A stretch of 64,000 nt of DNA, from contig NC_003283.11 in assembly GCF_000002985.6 (NCBI RefSeq), positions 17,981,501 through 18,045,500 on the forward strand. Reading direction: 5' to 3'. The DNA comes from Caenorhabditis elegans. Taxonomy: Eukaryota; Nematoda; Chromadorea; Rhabditida; Rhabditidae. The number at the start of each line of letters is the position of its first letter. Positions within the stretch are counted from its first letter, which is position 1. Position numbers and translations under genes: made by a program. Of the stretch, positions 23,871 to 33,140 are shown piece by piece. Under the pieces are notes generated by a model. That model ran no database searches. It saw only the letters and a list, made by a program, of their open reading frames with translations, and was not told the origin of the DNA.

Positions 23871-24660
23871 TTTTCTAACTCCTATAAGTGCTTCATTTTA
23901 CGGGTTTTGGAGATTCGTGATTTTTTTTCTGGAAAACTGATATTGAAATTGGATTCAGCATACCAAAAACCCTATGTACCTACAAATTCATTTCAATTAC
24001 TAAAAAATTCTGCTGAATTGCCATTTTCCCGAAAAGCGGTCTAGACAAGTATGCCGGTCTAGACAAGTGAAAAGCTAGAAAGTAAAGCCCCTAAAACTTT
24101 CAATTATTGTTGCATCCAGTTGACTTGCCAATTACAGTAGTATATGTATACTACTCTCAATTATACTAACGGAATCCATTATGTTTACTTAGGGAAAGTA
24201 GTAAAAAATGAAAATGAGAAAGTGTCACGATTTGGGACAGAACGGGTCAAGTGGAAGAATAGAAAAATGTGTTTGGTTTTGAATTTGGCGGAAAGTTTGA
24301 TGAATTTTTAGGTTTTTGGTTGTTGGAGAGGGATAATGCCAAGGTACTGTAGTAGTTTATTCTTTGCGCTCCGACAGTATTCTTTCAAATACTTTCAAAC
24401 ACTCACTCATTAATATAAGTAAGAGTATTCCAAGTTAAAAAAGGTTTCCCAGTTTTGTTTTTGTTAAAAGACATAATAGTACGTTCATCCAGTTAAAATA
24501 TCACTCTTTATAGCATTATTCATTTTAAAACGTTATACAATCAGTGAACATCCAACATATGCATAATAAATGGCTCCTTGAATATATTTTTGTGAACTGT
24601 TCTCAATTGGATATGAACTTTTCAAATAATTCAAACTCATAAGTAAACTTTAAGAAGAAT
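23870..24660. other. Unassigned intergenic region
   Basis: No coding frame with family resemblance and no strong repeat was recognised. It is A/T-rich flank on the 3' side of the broken glycine-rich copy A. Confidence 0.5.
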
Positions 24661-24671
24661 GGAGAAAAGTT

Positions 24672-24965
24672 CCCAATGTTCAATATATTTATTCCCAGAA
24701 AAAATACAGAAATTATCAAGGAGTTTAGGTAGAAATAGAATTTACTGGAATATCTCATCATCGAATTCCTCCAAGAAGACCTTCAGCAAGAGGAAGCCCT
24801 CCCAAGAGACCACCTACAAAAGGAAGCTCTGCCCGAAGTCCATCAGCACCAGTGGCAACTCCTCCAACAGCTCCTCCAACAGTAGGAAGGTTCCCTAAGA
24901 GACCACACAGCCCAAAGTTAGCAGCACAGGCGATGAGTACAAAGAAGGTAGAAGATGGAATTCAT
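24672..24965 (-). pseudogene. Glycine-rich secreted protein family, broken copy A
   Basis: The - strand start encodes MNSIFYLL exactly as in copies B and D. An insertion after the eighth codon then shifts the frame and a stop follows at codon 16. The rest is a shortened Gly/Val/Leu-rich repeat region lacking the normal exon junction. The 3' flank (TTCCCAATGTTCAATATATT on the + strand) matches the 3' ends of the family. A TATA motif lies 46 bp upstream of the start, as in the intact copies. It faces away from copy B. Confidence 0.75.
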
Positions 24966-25729
24966 GTTGAATGAATTGTGACTATTCCATTCTTACAGGG
25001 CTCTTTTTATATGGAACACTGACAAAAGAGGTATCCAATAAAAACATGTTATTCTGGATTTTCAGATATTCCTTTTGTATTATATGTTTTCAGAGCTTTT
25101 TGAAATCATGAATAAATTGTTGCCGGCGTTTTGAGTGGGCTGAATTTGAAAGTCTACACCATAACAAGTAATTCATCTGGCATGAATTTACAAAGGCAAT
25201 TAATTACTTAATCCAGAAAGCATGTAATCAAAAAGTGGGATTATTTTGTTGCAAACTGCATAGTTAATTTTCAGCATCGGTATTGTGGGCGCATTGCAAA
25301 TAGTCGTTTTTGTGTTGTGTCATGCGTGCTTCTTGATTGCGATGGGTTCATTGTGCCCACTGAGTATGTATAGGGGATTTATGTATGTGTTCGTGTGTAT
25401 GTTTGTATATTTATATGTACCATCACATAGCTAACTATATGGGTAAATGTTAATAATAATTATTATCATGGAAGCTAGTAGAGTTAAATCATGAATGTTC
25501 AGGGCTTTCATTACAGTTATTATTAGAAAAATATTTTCGCAACTGGTGGATGAATTCGATAATTGATATTTTGATGTTTTTGAAGTATTGTTGTATTCTG
25601 AAAACATATACACATTACAAAAGGAATATCTGAAAATGCAGAATAACATGTTTTTATTGGATATCTCTTTTGTCAGTGTTCCATATAAAAAGAGCCCTGT
25701 AAGAATGGAATAGTCACAATTCATTCAAC
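24966..25729. promoter_or_regulatory. Divergent promoter region between copies A (-) and B (+)
   Basis: Both ends carry the same ~100-bp block in opposite orientation: TTGTCAGTGTTCCATATAAA, AGAGCCCTGTAAGAATGGAA, then TAGTCACAATTCATTCAAC before the ATG. The TATAAAA motifs (25684 for B, complement ending 25011 for A) each sit 46 bp before the start codon. The whole interval is repeated in inverse orientation at 29338-30120. This suggests strong, conserved TATA-driven expression of the family. The tissue cannot be told. Confidence 0.75.
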
Positions 25730-26316
25730 ATGAATTCCATCTTCTACCTTCTCGCCCTCATCGCCTGTGTTGCAAACTTTGGATTCTCACAGGATCTTCC
25801 AGCTCCAGAAGTTCCAGAAATTCCAGAAGTTCCAGATGTTGGAGCCATTGTAAGTTTTCGGGATCTTGGTAAAAATTACAGTGACTGTTTCAGACTGATC
25901 AAGTGCAAGTGGAAGCTGTGCTGAAACTGGTGACTGAGCTTTTGGCAACCGTGCTTAAACTTGTGACATCATTGGCTTCCTCAGTTGGAGGAGTTGCTGG
26001 AGGAGCCACAGGAAGTCTTGGAGCAGTCACCGGAGTAGTGGACGGAGTAACAGGAACAGTTGGAGATCTTACTGGAGGTCTTGGAGGAGCCACAGGAGGA
26101 GCCACCGGAGCTCTCGGAGGATTAACTGGAACCGTCGGAGGTCTTACTAACGCTCTGGAAGGAGCAACAGGAGGTCTTGGGGGTCTATCTGGCATTCTTG
26201 GAGGAGCTGCAGGAGGAGCCACCGGAGGTCTCGGAGGAATTACTGGAAATGTTGGACAAGTTGCTGGTGCGATTCCAAATGTCCCTGCAGTTCCAGCAGT
26301 AGGAATTGCTGCCTAA
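25730..26316 (+). CDS. Small secreted glycine-rich repeat protein, copy B (180 aa, 2 exons)
   Basis: Exons are 25730-25849 and 25894-26316, with a 44-nt intron and 543 nt including TAA. Residues 1-20 are a signal peptide (MNSIFYLLALIACVANFGFS). A short Pro/Glu segment follows (APEVPEIPEVPDVG). A Val/Leu-rich amphipathic stretch (VEAVLKLVTELLATVLKLVT) leads into a Gly/Thr/Ala/Leu-rich repeat of the type GGATGALGGLTGTVGGL to the end at VPAVGIAA. Function is not known. It looks like a structural or surface-coating secreted protein. An AATAAA lies at about 26349. The antisense proline-rich frame over exon 2 is a shadow. Copy D at 28517 is the same protein with two more repeat units. Confidence 0.87.
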
Positions 26317-26454
26317 GCTCTTGATAATTTCTATCGTATTTTTTGGGAATAAATATATTGAACATTGGGAATCCATGTTTTATTCAACATTCACATTCAC
26401 AATGAAAAAAGCTTACATTTAATGTGTTGTAATTTTTGCATTCTGTCCGAATGT

Positions 26455-26540
26455 TCAAAATCCGGCAAATCTGCTTTTTTGAAATTTGCCGCGCTCGGCA
26501 AACGGCACATTCGGCAAATTTGCCGAGCACACCCCTGGTT
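26455..26540. repeat. TTTGCCGA / CTCGGCAAA palindromic repeat
   Basis: CCGGCAAATCTGC, GCGCTCGGCAAACGG and CGGCAAATTTGCCGAGCAC form overlapping stems. A similar element lies at 35512-35638. It is probably the same broad CGGCAAA family that forms the larger arrays. Confidence 0.7.
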
Positions 26541-27055
26541 CAAATATGTCGAATTAATTTTTTTTAACGTAGTGACAACAAATTACTCACAGAAATTGTG
26601 CTTAACGCATGCTAGATGATTCAAAAAACTACAAAAAAAAACCAATAAAATTCAGTACTAAATCAATAAATCTTGGCAAAATTAGAAATTTCTGAATAAA
26701 GCTATAACCACAAATTAATTTAATTGCATCCAAATATGTTCTATATTATGTTCTTTCAAAAAATTAAATAATTAAAAATAACGTTAACTGTTCTCATTTC
26801 TGAGATTACATCCAGAGGTACCCATTTACGGCCTTTTTTTGGGAATTGAGAAATGTTTTAAAAATTATGTTTCCGATAATTTTCACAATCGAAAAATAAG
26901 TTTTTTTTAATGGAACGGCTCGGTAAACTATTTTCCATAGAATTTGTGAAAAATGTTACTTTGAGTTTCTATAAATACCCAATCAGGATATTTTGGGATC
27001 AATTTGAGTAAAATTTTAATACTCTTTGAAACTTTTCAACAACATAAAACAAGAT
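26541..27055. other. A/T-rich spacer in the glycine-rich cluster
   Basis: No gene and no strong repeat is seen. The stretch lies between the polyadenylation region of copy B and the composite fragment C. Confidence 0.5.
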
Positions 27056-27640
27056 ATATTTATTCCCAAATAATACGATAGAATTTGATATGAAGCTCAG
27101 ATAGTTGTAGGAGTGGCTGGAATTGCAGGAGCGCCGATTGGAAGTTATCCAATAATTCCTCTAAAACCACCAGAAAGTCCATCAAGCGATCATTTGACTC
27201 CTCCTGTGGCTCCGCTTGTAAGTTCTCCATTTCCTCCCGAAACTCCTTGAACTGATCCAACCAATTCGAGCAAAAGTTCAAGAGCGGTTTCCAAACGCTC
27301 AGTAACCAATTTGAGCGGATCTTCTCTCGGAGGACTTACTGGCATTCTTGGAGGGGGCACCGGAGCTGAAGCTACAGGAGGTCTTGGAGCAGTCACCGGA
27401 GTAGTGGACGGAGTAACAGGAACTGTTGGAGATCTTACTGGAGTTCTCGGAGGAGCCACAGGAGGAGCAACGGGAGCTCTCGGAGGACTTCCTGGCAGTC
27501 TTGGAGGAATCACTGGAAATGTTGGACAAATTGCTGGCTAGATTCCAAATGTCCCTACAGTTTCAGCAGTAGTAATTGCTCCAGCTGCCTAAATTTCTAT
27601 CGTTTTTCTTTTTTGGGAATCAATAAATTGAACATTGGGA
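27056..27640. pseudogene. Glycine-rich family, composite broken copy C (head-to-head fragments)
   Basis: From about 27190 to 27305 the - strand encodes the family start of exon 2 in altered form (LKLVTERLETALELLLELVGSV, then a Gly-rich tail and a stop). From 27311 to 27540 the + strand encodes the family Gly-rich repeat (GGLGAVTGVVDGVTGTVGDL) and stops early at a TAG where copy B has GTGCGA. A + strand 3' end homologous to B follows, with an AATAAA-like AATCAATAAA near 27617. The two orientations meet near 27305, so an inversion joined two fragments. There is no signal-peptide exon. Confidence 0.75.
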
Positions 27641-28500
27641 ATTCGTGTTTTATTCAACATTTCCTTTCACTACGAGTCAGACATTTTGGAACTATTTATG
27701 TAACAAAACTGATAATGGTGTATGCACTGGCCAAATGCTATGGCATACCTCGGGAATTTAAAATTAAACGAAAAATCCAATTTTTGTACTCATTTTTTGG
27801 TGATGAAAACTATTGGAAGCCGCATTGTTTTATTATTCACATTTCAGATTACTTATATTAATACAATACGTGTTTAATCCGCCAGTAAGCTACCAAACAT
27901 ACTATAGTACTTAACCCAAATGCAAAATAGTAGTGTTGTGGACGGAACGTAAGCATTAGCTTAATACTAACCTTTGGGTCGTCGTGAACTTAAATAGAGT
28001 ATTAAGTTCTATTAAAAATTAGCAAAACAAATCTTATATTGGCATCTCATGTTCTATGCATGTTTAATACTGTTATTGTCTATTACGTTCATATTGCCCA
28101 TCACCTACTCTCCTCATCAAAAAAAAAATTTCCAATTTCATGTTCCAATTTCATCCCGATTTTAATCGTAATAAATCAAATTAAATCTCGCGCTTTTCAA
28201 TTTTTTCCTGCAAACAGAATGCAAACGGACCATTTCCAAAAAAAAACATCATTTGAAATGTATTTCGAGCAGGTGAGAAGATACTTAACTTAGGAAACGT
28301 CATGGTAAATCTTTGTTTGAAAGAAATGACGCCAAAAAAGATGTTTTCATAATTTTTGTTGATATCAATTGGCATGCGCTCATACCATCATCAGTTTTGT
28401 TACATAAATAATTCCAAAATGTCAGACTCGTAGTGAAAGTAAATGTTGAATAAAATACGAATTCCCAATGTTCAATTTATTGATTCCCAAAAAATACGAA
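27612..28500. repeat. Inverted-repeat 3' flanks of copies C and D
   Basis: 27612-27725 (AATTGAACATTGGGAATTCG to GTAACAAAACTGATAATGG) is the complement of 28385-28492 (CCATCATCAGTTTTGTTACA to CGAATTCCCAATGTTCAATT). The ~660 bp between the arms have no recognised gene. The arms show that the 3' flanks of C and D are copies of one sequence in opposite orientation. Confidence 0.8.
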
Positions 28501-28516
28501 AGAATTTATCAAGAGC

Positions 28517-29337
28517 TTAGGCAGCAATTCCTACTGCTGGAACTGCAGGGACATTTGGAATCGCACCAGCAACTTGTCCAACATTTCCAGTAATTCCTCC
28601 GAGACCTCCGGTGGCTCCTCCTGCAGCTCCTCCAAGAATGCCAGATAGACCCCCAAGACCTCCTGTTGCTCCTCCCAGAGCGTTAGTAAGACCTCCGACG
28701 GTTCCAGTTAATCCTCCGAGAGCTCCGGTGGCTCCTCCTGTGGCTCCTCCAAGAATGCCAGATAGACCCCCAAGACCTCCTGTTGCTCCTTCCAGAGCGT
28801 TAGTAAGACCTCCGACGGTTCCAGTTAATCCTCCGAGAGCTCCGGTGGCTCCTCCTGTGGCTCCTCCAAGAATGCCAGATAGACCCCCAAGACCTCCTGT
28901 TGCTCCTCCCAGAGCGTTAGTAAGACCTCCGACGGTTCCAGTTAATCCTCCGAGAGCTCCGGTGGCTCCTCCTGTGGCTCCTCCAAGACCTCCAGTAAGA
29001 TCTCCAACTGTTCCTGTTACTCCGTCCACTACTCCGGTGACTGCTCCAAGACTTCCTGTGGCTCCTCCAGCAACTCCTCCAACTGAGGAAGCCAATGATG
29101 TCACAAGTTCAAGCACGGTTGCCAAAAGCCCAGTCACCAATTCCAGCACAGCTTCCACTTTCACTTGATCAGTCTGAAACAGTCACTGTAATTTTTACCA
29201 AGATCCCGAAAACTTACAATGGCTCCAACATCTGGAACTTCTGGAATTTCTGGAACTTCTGGAGCTGGAAGATCCTGTGAGAATCCAAAGTTTGCAACAC
29301 AGGCGATGAGGGCGAGAAGGTAGAAGATGGAATTCAT
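28517..29337 (-). CDS. Small secreted glycine-rich repeat protein, copy D (258 aa, 2 exons)
   Basis: Exons on the - strand are 29337-29218 and 29173-28517, with the same 44-nt intron position as copy B; total 777 nt including stop. The signal peptide and Pro/Glu segment match B. The only large difference is in the Gly-rich region. A 39-residue unit (GGATGALGGLTGTVGGLTNA then LGGATGGLGGLSGILGGAT) is present three times here and once in B, so exon 2 is longer by exactly 234 bp (2 x 117). The frame is open throughout. Function is not known; it is probably secreted and repetitive. The antisense proline-rich frame at 28611-29168 is a shadow of this repeat. Confidence 0.87.
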
Positions 29338-30120
29338 GTTGAATGAATTGTGACTATTCCATTCTTACAGGGCTCTTTTTATATGGAACACTGACAAAAG
29401 AGATATCCAATAAAAACATATTATTCTGGATTTTCAGACATTCCTTTTGTAATGTGTATATGTTTTCAGAATACAACAATACTTCAAAAACATTCAAAAT
29501 ATCAATTATGGAATTCATCCACCAGTATATGTTTGTAATAATATCATACTTGTAATGAAAGTCCTGAAGTTGCTTTAGCTCTTTTAGCTTATCTTCCATG
29601 ATAATAATTATCATTAACATTGATCCATATAGTTTAAGACTTATGTGATGGTATATACAGACAAGCATACACACGAATAAATAAAGAAATCTATCTATCA
29701 GACATACATACTCAGTGAGCACAATGAGCCCATCACAATCAAGAGGTATGAAGGCATACGACTATTTGTAAGGCGCCCACAATTCAAAGTGTTGAGAGTT
29801 TTATAACTGTGTAGTTTTCCACAAAATCATTCCAATTGTTGATTACATTCTTTCTGGATTAAGTAACTAATAGCCTTTGTAGATGCATGTCAGATGAGTT
29901 ACTTGTTATCATATAGATTTTCAAATTCAGCCCACTCAAAACACCGGCAACAATTTATTCATGCTTTCAATTGTAAAAACATTTTGTGTATTTTGAAAAC
30001 AGTGAATACAAAGGAAATATCTAAAAATCCAGCATAACATGTTTTTATTGGATACCTCTTTTGTCAGTGTTCCATATAAAAAGAGCCCTGTAAGAATGAA
30101 ATAGTCACAATTCATTCAAC
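29338..30120. promoter_or_regulatory. Divergent promoter region between copies D (-) and E (+)
   Basis: This is an inverted copy of the A-B intergenic interval. The D end has TATAAAA (complement, ending 29383) and the E end has TATAAAA at 30075, each 46 bp before its ATG. Inner landmarks shared with 24966-25729 include GTTTTTATTGGATA and CACTCAAAAC(A/G)CCGGCAACAA. Confidence 0.75.
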
Positions 30121-30555
30121 ATGAATTCCATCTTCTACCTTCTTGTCCTCATCGCCTTTGCTGCAAACTTTTGATTCTCCGTGAGTATCCCAGAACCTGA
30201 GCCGGTTGACTTATTGACTGACCGTTCGTTAAAAAATTGAAGTCTTGTTTCAGGAAAATCTGGGAGCAGAAATTCATACCGATATTCTTGATTCAAAAAT
30301 TATCGCAGAACTCAGAGCAGCCCTCAATGCGTGTGCAGCAAACGTGGAGTCCTCTGAGGACATTCGCGTGATTTTTCCGAATGGCTGATAATTTTAAAAG
30401 GGTTTTTTAGATAGGTGTAGATGTTTCAACGGAGGACATCAATTATGACCTAAAATTGAAATTCCCTGAAAAAATGAAAAGTTTTTCAAGCAGTTAGCCG
30501 ATGTAGACGTTGATATTGAAGAGATTAGAAAATATTTCAAAGAGAACTGTTAGAA
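30121..30555 (+). pseudogene. Broken copy E: glycine-rich family promoter and leader exon joined to an unrelated 3' part
   Basis: The first 17 codons match the family leader (MNSIFYLLVLIAFAANF). Codon 18, GGA in B, is TGA here. A splice-like GTGAGT follows within 10 bp. Downstream, TTTCAG precedes ENLGAEIHTDILDSKIIAEL then RAALNACAANVESSEDIRVI, followed by further short frames with acceptors (VDVSTEDINYDLKLKF, DVDIEEIRKYFKENC). None of these is glycine-rich. The stop and broken frames argue for a pseudogene. An untested possibility is a gene with different splicing. Confidence 0.6.
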
Positions 30556-30912
30556 TATTCTAAACTTTTTCATTTTGGGTGGGAGTAAATTAATTGAACA
30601 TTTTATTAATTTTTTTTACGACACTGCTGCTCTGGACTAGAAAACGTACTCTGATAGCCTAAATGGGGGTACATGTGAACTAAACAAACTGTGTCTGAAT
30701 ATCCACTTCAAAAGAAAAAATGGCTAGAGGTTGTGAATACATTGTAGAATCGAAAAATAATAATAAAATATAAATAAATTTTTAAAAAACAAGTAAAACC
30801 TTTTGAGTAACATCAGGAAAACAATAAATTAAATATTGAACTAAATATGTTTATTATTATCGAACTGTAAAACTCTGCTCATTAATAAGTAATATTAGTT
30901 GAAACAAACACA

Positions 30913-32716
30913 TCATATCCTGCTAGAAATCCTGCTAACCCGTCGGATAACAACAACACTCGACACAACCATCAATGATTGATCGCTGATGGAATTTAGT
31001 GGTCTTCTATGACACCGTTCCCATGTGCAACGGAGCCGGAATATATTTCCAACAGCTTCTCGATATGGTTTATGTGCAATAAGCATTACTGTACTGGATA
31101 CCAGCCCGTGGATTGCAATGAAATTTAAGGCAATGTTGTTGGCGACTGAAACAAATTTAATTATTTATGAGTTATTGTGTTTTAATAATTTTATTACTCA
31201 CTCTGATCAAAATGTTTCGTTATAAATGCAGTGATGATGTAAGCAACTGGCAATATTACAACACACAATGGGATTGCAATTTGAAATGTTAATGCAATAA
31301 AAAATTGTACTTGAAGCTTATGAGTCCTTTGAGATTTGGCTTTGTTACTTGATAGGTATAATGCAGTACGTGCAAAATAGTAAACGGCTTGTGAAGTAAG
31401 GACAGCTGCAGTAATTCCATAGTAAATAGCGAATATGTAGGGTTCTTCCACAAAGACATAGAATTCAGTGTGATCAATGATGGAGTGAGGAACACATGGA
31501 AGCGCCTGAAACATTTTAGTAACATGCAATATTATTTTTGGACTCCTTCTTACTATTTGGTGCAATACAGGGCTACTTGGTATGTGTTCGGGAAGAATTA
31601 AATTAGTTGTATAATACTAATATCCTTTTATCTTGTTAAATCAGGAAAAAACTCTACAAGCTTATTTTAAAAAAAGTTGGTAACCAAACTAGCCGAAGGG
31701 CGGATTTTACTAATATAGACGCCGTACCTATGTATTAAGCCAAAAAAAATCCTCATGTCGAAAGTGAGAATTTTGACACAGTCTTGCCGAAAGTAGACAG
31801 ACTCCTGCCAAAAGTCACACTTCTGCTGAAAGTGAAACTCATGTCTTTCAGGCTTCAGGGGCCGCAGGCCCGAAGACAATTGGAAAATACCAAAAATTAT
31901 ATAAACTTCAAATGTCCACAACTGAGTCAGTTTTGGCCGTAGGGACCCCGTGTGTGCTGAAAATAAATCTCCTGCCGAGTTTAGAAAAAAAACTAGTCTT
32001 GCCTAAACTTGAACGAGTTTTGCCGATAGTTAATTATTTACCCACTCCTGCCGATTCTTGTAATTGGCGAGAACTACGCCGGCAAGGCTCGGCAGAAGTT
32101 TATTTTTTGTCTGAGTACAAAAGAAATACGGTACATTAGAGTCACTTACCTCTTTAGCCATTTTCCTTGCTTCTATCTGATCCGGTGGGTGTATAAGTAA
32201 GGGAAGTGTGAAAGTGAATCCATATACATAATGAAACATTACATAAAACAATCTCCTCTTACTTTTGAAAATTGACTCTCGATTTCTTTTAACAACAGCG
32301 TGATAACGACTTTCAAAGAATCCGAGTATAGACACTCCGGCGACACAGAGTGAAACCGTGAATACATGGCCTTGGATAATTGAGGATACACCAAGATCTG
32401 TGAATATTCCACGCATGTAGCCACCGACTACTGGTACGAGGTAGTATTGGGTGGATAGGACACTGAGAAGCAGATCAAGAAATGCTCCGCTGGAAATTTA
32501 TTGATCACAAATTTAGTGACGCTTTGTATTTTTAAAGCCTTACCAAAAATGCATAACCATCATCATCCATTTAACTTTGGCCATTGTCGGTGGAGTTTTG
32601 AATATAACTATATAAGAAGCTAACAAGTGAATTGGAATTTCTATCATTGCAATTGGATGAAGAACTGACGGAGCAAATGTGTCAAGCTCATACGTGGAAT
32701 TTCTCCACAGGCACAT
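30913..32716 (-). CDS. Class-H serpentine (chemoreceptor) gene, copy 1 (349 aa, 4 exons)
   Basis: This is a seven-transmembrane nematode chemoreceptor of the srh family, expected in sensory-neuron membranes. Exons on the - strand: 32716-32544, 32489-32150, 31505-31202, 31145-30913. Phases close and the total is 1050 nt including TGA. The start MCLWRNSTYELDTF is placed at the position shared with copies 2 and 3; an upstream in-frame Met at 32752 exists. Family marks are HPIAMIEIPIHLLASYIVIF (TM1), LPCVPHSIID in exon 3, QVQFFIALTFQIAIPLCVVI (TM5-6) and the terminal SSTVMLIAHKPYREAV. The intron before exon 3 is 644 nt and repeat-filled, against 49 nt in copies 2 and 3. It has a normal GT donor (GAG|GTAAGT). 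The frame is intact. The ligand is unknown. Confidence 0.88.
31690..32130. repeat. Degenerate GCCGAAAGT repeat in srh copy 1 intron 2
   Basis: Variants of CTGCCGAAAGT, CTGCCAAAAGTCAC and CTGCTGAAAGTG recur between 31740 and 31840. Related CTGCCGA pieces and GGCCGCAGGCCCG occur to 32100. The intron is enlarged relative to the paralogues, so this is likely inserted DNA. Confidence 0.55.
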
Positions 32717-33140
32717 TAGGAATTTATGAAACTGGCAAGTCAAAGAGCTCAAAGAAATTGTTTTGTACTAAAAACTAAAATACATACACAAATAATATAT
32801 ACCTACCTACATACATATAAAAAATAACGTGATCATTTAAAAAGAGCAGTCAACTAGTAATTACTAGTAGTTGCATAGCAAACTTTTCTGAAACGACCAG
32901 AAACCGTGAAATCTTGTGATTTTCGCAAATTTCAAGCAATTCGTCATATTGTGATACCGTATTTGGAACTGTGGTAGTATTAGACATTACAGTTACATTA
33001 CATTACATTACATTACATATATTCTTTAAAGTTACAGTTCTCATTAAAGTCAGTACAGTTGCTATCAATCTGTTCAATTTCGGTGTTTGCAAATGATAAC
33101 ATAATTGGCTTAAAATTTCATTGTCTAACAATATTAATCA
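32717..33140. other. Spacer between srh copies 1 and 2, with a short ACATT microsatellite
   Basis: Five-base units (ACATT)n lie at about 32986-33016, followed by A/T-rich flank that includes the 3' end of srh copy 2. No other gene is seen. This should hold the promoter of srh copy 1, but no motif stands out. Confidence 0.55.

Noticed and set aside
25899..29168. Long proline-rich open frames antisense to the glycine-rich genes
   Set aside because: They are frame shadows of GGN codons read on the other strand. They lack a signal peptide exon and splice context.
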